This document shows positions 1 through 9,315 of a stretch of DNA of 64,000 nucleotides, in pieces; positions within the stretch are counted from its first letter, which is position 1; each line of letters starts with the position of its first letter. Origin of the DNA: DATADW01 sp963733905 (GTDB taxonomy: Bacteria; Actinomycetota; Acidimicrobiia; Spongiisociales; DATADW01). The stretch is taken from assembly GCA_963733905.1 (NCBI GenBank), contig CAVTEU010000018.1, forward strand, positions 424,133 through 488,132, written 5' to 3'. The translations under genes and the position numbers were made by a program. The notes below the pieces were generated by a model. The model searched no databases. It was not told the origin of the DNA and saw only the letters and a program-made list of their open reading frames with translations.

Positions 1-83
1 TGATGTCAGAGGTCGCCATCTTCCCGTCGAGGTGAAGCCACGGCGATCGTCCGCGCCTGAGCAGGTAAGATCGCCCCTCCCGA

Positions 84-157
84 CGGGACGTGGCGCAGTT
101 TGGCAGCGCGCAGCGTTCGGGACGCTGAGGTCGCCGGTTCGAATCCGGCCGTCCCGA
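84..157 (+). tRNA. tRNA-Pro (anticodon CGG)
   Basis: A complete cloverleaf can be folded by eye. The acceptor arms CGGGACG and CGTCCCG pair, the D arm is GCGC...GCGC, the anticodon stem CAGCG/CGCTG encloses the loop TTCGGGA with anticodon CGG, and the T arm is GCCGG-TTCGAAT-CCGGC. The discriminator base is A and no CCA is encoded, as is common in Actinobacteria. It decodes proline CCG codons. Confidence 0.95.
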
Positions 158-315
158 CTGAGAAACCACCAGGTCAGGGCCATCTCAACAGGGGCTCTGA
201 CTTGTGTTCGGGATGCGATCCCGCCGTCCATTCCACGCGTGGGACTGGCATACGAGGGCTTTCACTGTCTCAGGGTGTTTGAGAATCATCTCCCAAGGCT
301 CGTAGCTCGAAGCCG

Positions 316-918
316 TCATTGCGACAGGTCGTCGGTTCGCTGCCATCCCTGGCGCATGGCCTCGATGGCGTCTCTCAGCAACTGGGCACGGTCAGCCGGA
401 ACGGTGCGAGGGATCTTGCCTGCAGCATTGAGCCGGGCGATGCCATAGACCGTTCCCCACGCGGTCGCAGAGCGTCGAAGCACCTCAGCATCGTCGACAT
501 CGGGGGGTTGATTGGCGGCGACGGTCTCTCTGAGGAGCGTCCAGTACTCGATGGCCGCAGCCTGGAGCCGCGGGTGATCCGACATGGCGACGAGTGGGCC
601 GTAGGCGAGGTCGTGGACATAGGGCCGGGCGTCAATGAACCCGACGTATGAATCCATAAGGGCGTGGAGGCGGGCGCTGGGGTCGGCCCCGGCGGCGGCA
701 ACACCGGTTATGGCATCGGATGCCGCCCGTTCCAGTCCGGCACCGGCAACAGCTGCGAGAAAGCGCCGTTTGTCACCGAAGTGGACGTAGGGCGCTTGAT
801 GGCTTACCCCGACGCGTTGAGCTACCCCTCGGATGCTGAGCCGCTCCGCCGGTTGCGTCTCGAGCAGTTCAAGCGCTGTGGCGATGAGCCGATCGGTCAG
901 GTCTGATTCGTCAGTCAT
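316..918 (-). CDS. TetR/AcrR family transcriptional repressor
   Basis: A 200-residue regulator with an N-terminal helix-turn-helix of the TetR type (residues about 10-55, with the typical LSIRGVAQRVGVSHQAPYVHF block) and a C-terminal ligand-binding half of the TetR_C_33/WHG type (FIDARPYVHDLAYGPLVAM). The ATG at 918 is chosen because the longer reading would start inside the operator region. It is divergent from the alpha/beta-hydrolase gene, and two near-identical palindromes lie between them, so autorepression and control of the hydrolase/cupredoxin pair is likely. The inducer cannot be inferred. Confidence 0.88.
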   Translation of the reverse strand: MTDESDLTDRLIATALELLETQPAERLSIRGVAQRVGVSHQAPYVHFGDKRRFLAAVAGAGLERAASDAITGVAAAGADPSARLHALMDSYVGFIDARPYVHDLAYGPLVAMSDHPRLQAAAIEYWTLLRETVAANQPPDVDDAEVLRRSATAWGTVYGIARLNAAGKIPRTVPADRAQLLRDAIEAMRQGWQRTDDLSQ

Positions 919-937
919 CTCAGAATCAACAAATCTA

Positions 938-987
938 GTTGACAGTGTCAACTCTGCGAACCATGATTCCACTTGACAGTGTCAAGT
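938..987. promoter_or_regulatory. Paired palindromic operators and promoter for the TetR/hydrolase divergon
   Basis: Two copies of the palindrome TTGACAGTGTCAA lie at 938-952 (extended GTTGACAGTGTCAAC) and 971-987 (extended ACTTGACAGTGTCAAGT), 34 bp centre to centre. The first copy contains a perfect -35 hexamer TTGACA (939-944), followed after 17 bp by CATGAT (962-967), a reasonable -10. The second copy would then cover the transcription start of the hydrolase gene. This is the expected layout for steric repression by the adjacent TetR protein. Binding is inferred. Confidence 0.75.
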
Positions 988-999
988 GGAGGAAAACAG

Positions 1000-1809
1000 A
1001 TGCAGGAAAGACAGATGATCTCGACGGGTGTGGGTGATCTCGAAGTTCGCATCGTCGGTGAGGATGTCGGCAAGCGCACAGCTCTGCTGTGGCACAGCCT
1101 GTTCGTCGACAGCGAGACCTGGAAGCGTGCCGAACCCGATCTCGCCACAGACCGCAGGCTGGTGTTGGTGACCGGGCCTGGTCACGGCGCCAGCACCGAC
1201 CCTGGACGGCGTTACACACTCGACGATTGCGTCGACGCAGCGGTATCGGTCTTGGACCAGCTGGGCATCGGGGGGCCAGTCGACTGGGTAGGCAACGCCT
1301 GGGGCGGGCATGTCGGGATCATCGCCGCCGTTCGTTATCCGGAACGATGCCGGAGCCTGGTGACCGTGGGCACACCGGTTCACGGCTACACCACCGCGGG
1401 ACGAATCCAGACCACCCTGCTCCTTGCGATCTACCGGATGCTCGGTCCGCGTCGCTTCCTGGTCAACTCTGTCCTCGACGCACTGCTCTCCCAGAAGACA
1501 CGCACCAACGACGCAGAGGCAGTCGCGATAACACGCGACGGCTTCCTGAGAGCCAGCGGCCTCGCCAATGCAGTGGCGTCGCTCTCGCTACGCCGACCTG
1601 ACCTGACGCCGTTGCTGCCCAAGGTGAAGGCACCGACGCTGTTCATCACCGGGACAGAACATCCCGACTGGTCCCCGGATCAGGCGAGCACAGCGAGCCA
1701 CCTCCTTCCTGACGGATCGGTCGAGGTGTTGGAAGGGTCGGCCTATCTCAGCCCGCTGGAAACGCCGGAGGCCTTCAACAAGCTGGTGCGGAGGTTCTGG
1801 ACCTCATGA
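1000..1809 (+). CDS. Alpha/beta-hydrolase fold protein lacking the canonical Ser-His pair
   Basis: A 269-residue alpha/beta-hydrolase fold protein. The ATG at 1000 follows GGAGG with 7 bp spacing. The fold is clear: an oxyanion-type HSLFVDS segment, the nucleophile-elbow strand, a cap region and a C-terminal strand. At the elbow the sequence reads GNAWGG, so alanine stands where the catalytic serine belongs in GxSxGG. Near the C terminus GSAYLSPLETPEAF has tyrosine where the family has the catalytic histidine (GSGH.P..E.PE). It may be a non-hydrolytic or ligand-binding member. It overlaps the next gene by ATGA and lies under the TetR operators. Confidence 0.8.
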   Translation: MQERQMISTGVGDLEVRIVGEDVGKRTALLWHSLFVDSETWKRAEPDLATDRRLVLVTGPGHGASTDPGRRYTLDDCVDAAVSVLDQLGIGGPVDWVGNAWGGHVGIIAAVRYPERCRSLVTVGTPVHGYTTAGRIQTTLLLAIYRMLGPRRFLVNSVLDALLSQKTRTNDAEAVAITRDGFLRASGLANAVASLSLRRPDLTPLLPKVKAPTLFITGTEHPDWSPDQASTASHLLPDGSVEVLEGSAYLSPLETPEAFNKLVRRFWTS

Positions 1810-2543
1810 GCATCGAAACGACCTTGCCCGACGGCGCCGAGACAACGCGAGTCTGGCTGGGCATCGTCCGCGTTGCCGCTGTCGTGCTCGTGGTCTGGTC
1901 GGCGGTCCTTCAGTTCACGGTCGGCACCGTCATCCCACCGGTGCTGGCTGTTGGTGTTGTCTTCGCAGCCCTAATCATCTTGCTGGGGACCGGTCGACGT
2001 TGGGTCGGGCTGGTAGCGACGCTCTTTGGCCTTGCGGCTGTCGGTGGAAACGTCCCGTCGATGGTCGAAGAGTTGACACACCCATCTTCGGCACTCGCTT
2101 TCATCCTCACGCTGATAGCGACGACTGCTGGAGTCGTGCTGATGGTGTCCGGCCTGGCGGCCTTCTTTCGTTGGCCGACGAAACGGGGACTCGTAGTGTG
2201 GCCCGGTGCGGCGGTCGTCATGATCGGTTCCGCTATTGCGCTCTTTGCGGCGTCGAAGGTCGAGTCGGTCCCCATGGTCGAGGGTGACATCTCGGTGGTT
2301 GCCAAGGCCAATGAGTTCTCACCTGATCCGCTGACTGCGACTCCAGGCCGCGTGTCGATCTGGATCGAGAACCAGGACGGTGCCCGTCACACGTTCACCT
2401 CCCCCGGGTTAGACGTCGACGTTGACATCGCTGGACTTCAGTCCCAGCGGGTCGAGTTCGAGGCACCGGCCGGGGATTACGTCTTCTTCTGCACCGTCGT
2501 GGGCCACGAGCAGATGACGACCACCCTCGTGGTAGCGGGCTGA
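1806..2543 (+). CDS. Membrane protein with C-terminal cupredoxin domain
   Basis: A 245-residue protein with about five hydrophobic helices in residues 15-160, followed by an exported cupredoxin-like domain. Copper-ligand candidates of the plastocyanin pattern are visible: His in GARHTF and Cys-His-Met in FFCTVVGHEQM. It is translationally coupled to the hydrolase (ATGA overlap). The domain probably sits on the outer face of the membrane and transfers electrons or binds copper. No partner oxidase is encoded nearby. Two other cupredoxin genes are present in this window. Confidence 0.75.
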   Translation: MSIETTLPDGAETTRVWLGIVRVAAVVLVVWSAVLQFTVGTVIPPVLAVGVVFAALIILLGTGRRWVGLVATLFGLAAVGGNVPSMVEELTHPSSALAFILTLIATTAGVVLMVSGLAAFFRWPTKRGLVVWPGAAVVMIGSAIALFAASKVESVPMVEGDISVVAKANEFSPDPLTATPGRVSIWIENQDGARHTFTSPGLDVDVDIAGLQSQRVEFEAPAGDYVFFCTVVGHEQMTTTLVVAG

Positions 2544-2888
2544 AGCCGGCGCCTCAGCCTCGGGCGTAAGCCTCGCGAACCGCTCTGAAACCGGCGACCC
2601 AACTCGCCTGGGTTCGTCCACCGGTGTCCGGCCCTAGTGGGATGAACCTCGCCCCACTCGGAATCGACCGATCGGCGCTTCGTGACCTCGTGGGCAGGAT
2701 CGGCATCGCCTCCCGCTGGCGTTTCGGCTGGCGCAGGATGGTCGAGCCCATCGTCGCCCGTCGCAACCCCGTTTTCAGCGATCCGGTAATACCGCCAATC
2801 GACCAAACCGATCAGGCAAACACCTGAGGCCCTTCTTGCAGCTTTCAAGATGCGGTGCGAGGTCAGCGGTTTCGTCGCCTGACCAGCA
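2544..2888. other. Gene-free stretch
   Basis: A 345-bp stretch between the cupredoxin gene and the convergent membrane-protein gene. Short open frames exist but none has a convincing start, domain or ribosome site. I see no RNA gene or clear terminator here. Confidence 0.5.
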
Positions 2889-4103
2889 TCAGCCGGATCC
2901 GGCGACATCGGGCAGCGACAGATAGACAGAGCGGACGGCCATGATCCGCTCGATGTCTGCGATGACCCGGTAGTGGAACTCGCCTCGGTAGGTCTTGTCG
3001 GTGAGGGCGAGACCGGTGAAGTAGAGGCCGCATACTCCTCCGAGCAGTGCGGAGGCGATGAGCAGTTCGAGGGACAGCGTTCGCGGCTCGCCAATGAAAT
3101 CGAAACCGATCAGCTCGTTGACCGGCGCGCCGACCCATGCTTCCTGAACCGAGGCCGGGACCGCCAGCATCCCGAGCAGCACCATGAAAAGTGTGACCAT
3201 CACCGCAACGAAGAGCGACTGGACGAACTGGCTGATCAGCATCAGCACCAAGAGGTTGAGCCGCTCCAGCCGCTGCAGCGGCCGCAGCCCGTCCGAGGAA
3301 AGACTGGTGACCTTCAGCCCTGCGGCCGGCGTGTCCGGCGCAAAGCTCATGGCCAATCAGGAGATGGCCCACGCCGTTCGATGTGGCGGATCTCCTCCCT
3401 TGCTTGGGTCACCACCAGCACCCCGCCGACGATCACCAAGAGGACCATGATCGCCACCAGGTCGACCGCTCCGATCTCGTGTGATGCCTGCCACAGCTCC
3501 GAGGCGAACAACAGGAACACGACGAGGATGAGCAGCAGCGGCAGCGTGCGGGCCACGAGCATGACGATCTGCGGCACGTTGTCGCGCAGATGGCGAAGGC
3601 TCCAACCGGCCAGCTCGAATACGCCGAGGGCTGACCACGGCATAGATGATCCCGACGCCGATGAGGATGAAGCCCGGGGTGAACAGGCGCAGCTCCCCGA
3701 TGGTCACGAATCCCAGGCCGGCGCCTGGGTCGCCGGTCAAAACCGAGGCCACTACTCCCGGCACCAGTCCAATGACCGCGACGTCGAAAAGGTCGAGGCG
3801 GCTGGCCGACCCGAACGGTGGGTGCTTCCGGACCCAGAGAAATCCTCCGATCACAACGCCGGTCACGGCGAGTGCCAGGAGCATCGATCCAACATTGGAA
3901 GCGAGCGGTCGATCGGCAAGCTGAATCCAGATCAGAATGGTGCCCACCACGATCCAAATCCCGATGAGGGGGACCGCTCGGCGGTCGATCCGCTGCTCGG
4001 AGCTGTAGCCCTCGATGAGCTGTGGCACACCCCTCGCCGAGAACCAACGCTCTATCGATCGCCGAGCCCCGTCCGGGACGTCATCTCGACTGGACGCTGC
4101 CAC
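2889..4103 (-). CDS. Multi-pass membrane protein of unknown function (frameshifted)
   Basis: Read from a GTG at 4103, the protein shows TM segments (LIGIWIVVGTILIWIQLA, then a run around IGLVPGVVASVLTG). It shifts frame near 3640 (TM segment VARTLPLLLILVVFLLFASEL and an AREEIRHIE stretch). It shifts again near 3360 into a third frame with VLMLISQFVQSLFVAVMVT and further helices, ending at 2889. The three parts together make roughly 405 residues with hydrophobic helices throughout and a coherent orientation, so I treat them as one gene with two single-base errors. I do not recognise the family. It stands alone between convergent neighbours. Confidence 0.6.
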
Positions 4104-4305
4104 CGACCGGGCAGGGTAGCGAGGCGCCTAGTAGCGATCCCGTCAAGCTCGGACCCAGCGCAGAACTTCCCTCTTCGTCCATTGACGCGCTAGCGTGGTC
4201 GGCAGCTACGCTAGGTGGTCAGGGGTGGCTGAACTTTGGGGAGAGTCCACCGTCGGTGGTCTCAGCGGCGAGCCGGGCATTGCCCGGAGGAAGTGGGGGA
4301 GTCCC

Positions 4306-5224
4306 ATGTTCACTTTTGACGGCAAATCGGCACGACACGGGCCGCTGTCGAGGATCAGGCTGCTTCTTGGCATCTCGCTTGTCGTCGTCCTGGTGTCCGC
4401 TCTCGCATTGCCGTGGGCTGGCGCGGTTCCTCCAGGCAACAACGGCACGGTGAAGATCGACGGAGTGGCGTTCGATGACCATCCGAACAACGAGCCGCAC
4501 GTTGGCTGTGTCTTCCAGGTCGACTTCTACGGTTATGACGAAGGCGACCTCACCGCCGACGTGACCTTCCGGGCCCATCCGCCGACCGGCACCGCCGTGC
4601 TGCTCACCGACGAGGTATTCATCGGCGAGGACCCGGCGGGTGGCGGCACCGATCTCGATGCCAGCGCAACCTACGATCTGAGCGCCGCGTTGGCCGGCTT
4701 CGAGCCGCACCCCGTTCAGGGCTTCCACGTGAAGCTGACGATCAACGCTGAAGGCTCGCAAGGCGCCGATGTCAAGCACAAGGTGTTCTGGGTCACCTGC
4801 GAGCAGCCTCCACCGACCACGTCCCGCCCCCACGACGTCCACGAGCAGCACGACGTCCACGAGCAGCACGACGTCCACGAGCATGCCCGACAAACCGGGC
4901 ACGATCATCATCGAGAAGTACGCCCTGCCGTACGGTGATCAGCCGTTTACTTTCGGGGGTGATCTCGGTTCATTCGTGATCGTGGACGACGAGCAAGGAA
5001 CAGGGAACCCGGGTTCGCAACAGACGTTCACCGGCCTGGACCCCGACAGCTACACGATCTTCGAGGAACCGGTGGCGGGATGGAACCTGGTCAGGATCGC
5101 TTGCCAGGTGACCGTAGGTAGCGCCAGCACGTTCACGGTCAACCTTGCGGCGCGATCGGTGACCATCGATCTCGTCGCCGACGAGACGGTCTACTGCGAC
5201 TTCCAGAACCGAAAGCCGCTTTAG
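4306..5224 (+). CDS. Secreted protein with prealbumin-like C-terminal domain (frameshifted)
   Basis: The ATG at 4306 follows a purine-rich GGAGGAAGTGGGGG. Residues 1-45 are a Sec-type signal peptide (IRLLLGISLVVVLVSALALP, then AGA). The mature part is a beta-rich domain ending in VFWVTCEQPPPTT. It continues after a frame change near 4821-4830 (a run of C residues) into a Thr/Ser linker encoded by an 18-bp repeat, and then a domain like the prealbumin-type folds of surface proteins (TFTGLDPDSYTIFEEPVAGW). The reading ends at 5224. It was probably an extracellular or wall-exposed protein of about 305 residues. No sorting signal is visible. Confidence 0.65.
4831..4884 (+). repeat. 18-bp tandem repeat, three copies, in a Thr/Ser linker
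   Basis: The unit cacgacgtccacgagcag occurs three times in a row (last copy with one end change). In the correct frame it encodes a Ser/Thr-rich spacer between two secreted domains. A C-rich run just before it is the likely site of the frame error. Confidence 0.85.
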
Positions 5225-5245
5225 CCCACCATCCCAGACACAACA

Positions 5246-5277
5246 CTCGGCCGCTCGCCTCGAGGTGGGCGGCCGAG
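5246..5277. terminator. Hairpin between convergent genes
   Basis: CTCGGCCGC (5246-5254) and GCGGCCGAG (5269-5277) form a perfect 9-bp stem with a 14-nt loop, 22 bp after the secreted-protein stop and just past the end of the oppositely oriented oxidoreductase. It could terminate from both sides. There is no U-tract. Confidence 0.55.
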
Positions 5278-5283
5278 CGACGC

Positions 5284-6321
5284 TCACGTGAGCGGATAGG
5301 GCGATTGGATCCACCAGGGAAGGTCGGAGGTCTCCAGCCGGACCACCCACTTCACCCACCAGAAACCGCGCCGGTCGGGCGCCACGATCCTCGCCGGGAA
5401 GCCATGGCCGGGTGACAGCGGCTTGCCACCGACCTCGGTCACCAGCCAGATCGAACCCAGGTCGGACACGGGGAAGCGTCTGGCGTAGCCCGTGGCCGAC
5501 CAGGCGACCAGGCTGCGAGCCGAGCCGGGCTCGACCAACCGGTCGAGGCGCACCCCGCGCCACACCTGGTTGCTGTACCAACCGCTGGTGCAGTCGAGGA
5601 TCGCGGTCACGTCGTCCATCGGGAGGACAGCGAGATCATCGAGGCCGAGAGACCGTCCCCCGGCGGCGTCCTCGACGCCAAGGCTCCAGGAGGCGCCATC
5701 GATCTCGGGGGTCCGGTCGTCGAGCCACGACGTAACCGGGAGACCGGCCGGTTCGAGCGAGGACCGCTCGTGCGATCCGGTGAATCGCCGGTCGGCCCCG
5801 GGAAGACGGGCCAGAGCGATAGCGCGGTCGGCGGCAAACCATGTCACCGCTGCGGCCGACACCAGCCCGCCCATCCGGATGAGGTTGCGCCTGGTCAGGT
5901 CTTGACGGCGAGGCAGCGTCTTCCGAGCCAGCACGTGCCAGATCGCCAACGGGACCAGCACCAGGGCGGTGGCGACGTGCACCCAGAGCACGGTGAGCGA
6001 TCCGATGCCATCGGGCCATCCGATCGAATGGAGGACGCCGGTGAGCAGCACGGTCGACGTGAGCAGAAGGAAGAGGAGCGAGAAGAGCCGTCCCCGGTTG
6101 CGCCGCGCCAGTCCCTTGCGTACGACCAGCGACTTCCAGGGGGCGACGATCAGGATGGCCAATCCGATGACACCGTGGACCACGGCGACCCATCCCAGGG
6201 CAGGGGTTCCCAGAGCTTGAGCGGTCAGCCCGGTGACGAGGGCTCCGCCAAGTAGGAGAAGCAGGGCGAGATTGGTGCGCCGGCCGCCAAAACGGCGGCC
6301 GCCGTTGGCACTTTCCGTCAT
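5284..6321 (-). CDS. Molybdopterin-dependent oxidoreductase with membrane cytochrome-b-like domain
   Basis: A 345-residue protein read from ATG 6321 (a GTG at 6387 would add 22 residues). Residues 10-150 form about four TM helices with histidines (VAVVHG, WVHVATALVLVPLAIWHVL) suited to binding haem b. Residues 190-345 are a sulfite-oxidase-type molybdopterin domain with the Mo-ligand cysteine in ILDCTSGWYS and the late motifs GHGFPARIVAPDRRG and WVKWV. The membrane domain would pass electrons between the membrane and the extracytoplasmic Mo site. The substrate is unknown. It is divergent from the LLM oxidoreductase. Confidence 0.85.
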   Translation of the reverse strand: MTESANGGRRFGGRRTNLALLLLLGGALVTGLTAQALGTPALGWVAVVHGVIGLAILIVAPWKSLVVRKGLARRNRGRLFSLLFLLLTSTVLLTGVLHSIGWPDGIGSLTVLWVHVATALVLVPLAIWHVLARKTLPRRQDLTRRNLIRMGGLVSAAAVTWFAADRAIALARLPGADRRFTGSHERSSLEPAGLPVTSWLDDRTPEIDGASWSLGVEDAAGGRSLGLDDLAVLPMDDVTAILDCTSGWYSNQVWRGVRLDRLVEPGSARSLVAWSATGYARRFPVSDLGSIWLVTEVGGKPLSPGHGFPARIVAPDRRGFWWVKWVVRLETSDLPWWIQSPYPLT

Positions 6322-6404
6322 GACCCGTGCGGCCAAGGATGGCACCCCGCAACCGATAGTTGCCTGCCCTGCCAGAGTGAGCGTCACCCGATCGAGGAGC
6401 CTCC

Positions 6405-7259
6405 ATGGGCCGCTACGCCATCAAGACCCCACCGCAGAACGCCAACTGGGAGGACATGCTTGCCATCTGGCGTGAAGCGGATGGCATCGATTTGTTCGAG
6501 TCGGCCTGGAACTTCGACCACTTCTACCCGATCCACGGTGATCCCAACGGTCCGTGCATGGAAGCCTGGGTCACCCTCACCGCGCTGGCGCAGGCGACAT
6601 CGAGGATCCGCATCGGGTGCATGGTCAACGGGATGCACTTCCGCCACCCCGCCATCACCGCCAACATGGCGGCATCGCTCGACATCGTCTCGGGCGGTCG
6701 GCTCTACCTCGGTCTCGGCGCCGGCTGGCAGGAGCAGGAGGCGAGCTCCTACGGGCTCGACCTGGGGACGATGACGGAGCGGATGGACCGTTTCGACGAG
6801 GGCGTCGAGGTCATCGTCCGCCTCCTCACCCAGGAGACCACCGACTTCGAGGGTGAGCACTACCGGCTAGCCGGGGCACGCTGCGAGCCAAAGCCGATCC
6901 AGCGGCCCCAACTACCCATCGCCATCGGCGGTGGAGGCGAGAAGCGCACCCTCAAGACCGTGGCGCGTTGGGCCCAGTGGTGGGACGGGCTCCAGGCCGA
7001 GCCCGAGGAATGGAAGCGCAAGCACGAGGTGCTGACCGATCACTGTGAGGCAATCGACCGTGACCCGGCCGAGATCACCTGCAGCGTCCACGTGGGTTAC
7101 TCCCGCGGCGATGACCCGGAGGCGATCGCCGATGCCGCCGAGGAGCGGTTCCAGGCAGGGGCGGACGTCGTCGTCTTCAGCATGCGGTCGCCCTACGACG
7201 TCTCGATGGTCGAGCCGCTCGCCAATGCGCTGGCCGAGTCGGTCGGAGCCTCCCGCTAG
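6405..7259 (+). CDS. LLM-class (F420-type) oxidoreductase
   Basis: A 284-residue TIM-barrel protein of the luciferase-like monooxygenase superfamily. It carries the early ESAWNFDHFYP segment, the RIRIGCMVNGMHFRHPA strand, SGGRLYLGLGAGWQEQE (cofactor-binding loop) and PIAIGGGGEKRTL. These are typical of the F420-dependent subgroup common in Actinobacteria. The start is the ATG after GGAGCCTCC. It heads a same-strand series with a dehydrogenase, a cupin and a hydratase, suggesting a small-molecule catabolic group. The substrate cannot be named. Confidence 0.88.
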   Translation: MGRYAIKTPPQNANWEDMLAIWREADGIDLFESAWNFDHFYPIHGDPNGPCMEAWVTLTALAQATSRIRIGCMVNGMHFRHPAITANMAASLDIVSGGRLYLGLGAGWQEQEASSYGLDLGTMTERMDRFDEGVEVIVRLLTQETTDFEGEHYRLAGARCEPKPIQRPQLPIAIGGGGEKRTLKTVARWAQWWDGLQAEPEEWKRKHEVLTDHCEAIDRDPAEITCSVHVGYSRGDDPEAIADAAEERFQAGADVVVFSMRSPYDVSMVEPLANALAESVGASR

Positions 7260-7298
7260 GTAAGACCGGCTTTACTGCAGGACGGTCAAAGGAGGACG

Positions 7299-8182
7299 AT
7301 GGAGGTCGGGTTCATCGGGCTCGGTGACATGGGACAGGGGATCATCCCCCGTCTGATCGATGCCGGGCACAGGGTGACCGGTTGGAACCGAACCATCGAG
7401 AAGGCGGCGCCTCTCCTCCAGATCGGCATGGAATGGGCCGACTCGCCCCGCCAGGTCGCAGAGCGCTCCGAGGCGGTCATCTCGATCGTGACCGACGCCG
7501 CCGCGGTGCGGGAGGTGGCGCTCGGCGATGACGGGGTGATCGCCGGGTTGCGACCCGGATCGGTCTACCTCGACATGAGCACGATCGATCCCGGAGAGTC
7601 CCGATCGATCGCCGACGCCTTCGCTGCCGCTAGGCCTGACCATGCTCGATGCCCCCATCTCGGGCAGCCCGATCACGTTGGCGGAGGGGAAGGCGTCGAT
7701 CATGGTGGGAGGCGACCGGTCGGCCTTCGACCGGGTGGAGCCCATGTTGCGATCGATCGGTCCCAAGGTGAGCTACATCGGCGGCAGCCGGCGCCGCAGC
7801 TCAGATGAAGGTGGCCATCAACCTCTGCCTGATCGTCGAGATGGTGGCCTTCTGCGAGGCGGTGGCGCTCGCCGAGAAGGGGGGCGTGCAACGGGAAGTG
7901 GCGGTAGACGCCATGCTGCAGAGCGTGGTCGCCTCGCCGGTGATGGGATACCGGGGGCCGTTCATCCTCGACGGGGGGATGCCGGAGAAGCCGCTGGCCA
8001 GCGTCCTCCTCCAGCAGAAGGACATGCTGCTCGCCCTCGACCTGGGGAGGCGCCAGGGGGTCCCGGTCCCGTTGGCCGCCGCCGCCAACGAGATGCTCAA
8101 TGCGTGTCACGGCCTCGGTTTGGACGAACGGGATTTCGTCACCGTCTTCGACGTCTACCGGACCATGGCGGGGATGCTGTGA
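7299..8182 (+). CDS. NAD(P)-dependent 3-hydroxyisobutyrate/6-phosphogluconate dehydrogenase-like enzyme (frameshifted)
   Basis: The start is an ATG after AAAGGAGGA. Residues 1-30 hold a Rossmann motif (GFIGLGDMGQGI). The beta-hydroxyacid signature follows (LDAPISGSP), and the catalytic lysine stretch is seen as QMKVAINL. The frame changes near 7632 and again near 7797, after which the all-alpha C-terminal domain reads cleanly to 8182 (about 294 residues, normal for the family). It oxidises a beta-hydroxyacid or reduces a semialdehyde. The stop overlaps the start of the cupin gene (GTGA). Confidence 0.82.
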
Positions 8183-8588
8183 CCGCCAACTTCCGCACCA
8201 GCCGGCACGACGTTCCCGTGGTGGGCGGTCTCACAGCGGCCGACGGATGGGTGGACATGCGGGTGCAGTTCCTCGTCGACAAGGCGTCGGCCGGGTCGGA
8301 TCACTTGCTGCTCGGGATGGACGGTGCTCCCCCCGGGCGCCCGTCACGAGCGGCACCGGCACCCCAACGCCGACGAGTTCTTCGTGGTGCTCAGCGGCGC
8401 GCGGTCAGGTCTACACGGATGAGGGTGTGGAGCCGGCAGGCGAGGGAGACGTGATCTTCACCGAGCGCGGCCACTGGCACGGGTTCGACAACACCGGCGA
8501 CGAGGATGTCACCCTCGTCTGGGGATGGAGCGGTGCCGGTTCGCTCGAGGATGCCGGCTACGAGGTGTGCGCCCAACTTGACCACTGA
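8179..8588 (+). CDS. Cupin-domain protein (frameshifted)
   Basis: The GTG at 8179 overlaps the previous stop. The N-terminal part has DMRVQFLVDK. The conserved cupin motif 1 (a His-rich HERH..P.ADEFFVVLSG) is visible only by joining frames near 8332 and 8397. Motif 2 (GDVIFTERGHWHGFDNTGDE) reads intact. The whole is about 136 residues, a single small beta-barrel that binds a metal through the histidines. It may be a sugar or acid isomerase or a binding protein. Tight coupling to its neighbours suggests the same pathway. Confidence 0.75.
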
Positions 8589-9282
8589 GCCGACGGATCC
8601 CCGCATAGAGCGGGGCATGAGCCGGCAGCTCGAGGATCGCCGGCGCGTTGCTCGGACTCGGGGGCGCGACACATCGGCTGGAAGGCGGGGTTCGGCGCCC
8701 CGGCGGCGCTGCAGCGGTTCGGTCTGACCGGACCGCTTGTCGGCTTCCTCACCGATGCCACCCTTGCCGAGACCGGGGCGAGCGTGTCCGTCGGTGGATG
8801 GGCCAACCCGGTCGCCGAACCCGAGCTCGCGGTCCACATTGGGACCGAGGTGCCGCGAGGGGCGGGAGCGGATCGGGTCCGTGAGGCGATCGTCGCCATC
8901 GGACCGGCCATCGAACTGGCCGACATCGACCCACCGCCCGACGACGTCGAGGAAGTCCTCGCCGGTGACATCTTCCATCGCGCCGTGGTGCTCGGTGACC
9001 CCGACCCCGTTCTCGCCGGCGGGAACATCGATGGTCTCACCGGTGTGGTGATCCACGATGGCACCACCTTGCAGCCGATCACCGACCTGGAAACCCTGAC
9101 CGGACGGCTTGCTCGACGTGATAGCTCACATCGCCGACACCCTGGCCGAAGCCGGGGAGGCGCTTCGGGCGGGCGACGTGGTGATCACCGGCTCGATCAT
9201 CCCGGCGCTCCCCATCGGGCCCGGCCAAACGGTCGAGTTTCGACTTGGGCAGTCTGCGCCCGTCTCGGTCAGTTTCCACTGA
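8578..9282 (+). CDS. 2-keto-4-pentenoate hydratase/decarboxylase-like protein (frameshifted)
   Basis: The best start is the TTG at 8578, overlapping the cupin stop, because the family keeps residues upstream of the ATG at 8617 (PRIERGMSRQLEDRR). Joining frames near 8646-8667 gives HIGWKAGFGAPAALQRFGL, a strong hallmark of the MhpD/HpcG family. Then follow PVAEPELAVHIG (metal-ligand glutamates) and AIELADIDPPPDD, with a further shift near 9108 before ITGSIIPALPIGPGQ. About 235 residues, close to family length. It probably acts on a 2-oxo acid from the dehydrogenase/cupin group. Confidence 0.78.
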
Positions 9283-9315
9283 GCTGGATGAGGGGTCGGG
9301 ATCAGCCGGCACCGA

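Noticed and set aside
2624..2827. Small plus-strand reading frame in the gap after the membrane cupredoxin
   Set aside because: It has no ribosome site, no domain and a GTG start, and it lies in a region open on both strands because of high GC.
4195..4305. Riboswitch-like leader before the secreted protein
   Set aside because: Two small hairpins (CCACC-GTC-GGTGG and a CCGGGCA/TGCCCGG palindrome) are present, but I could not match the c-di-AMP or c-di-GMP core sequences, and the ribosome site is simply downstream.
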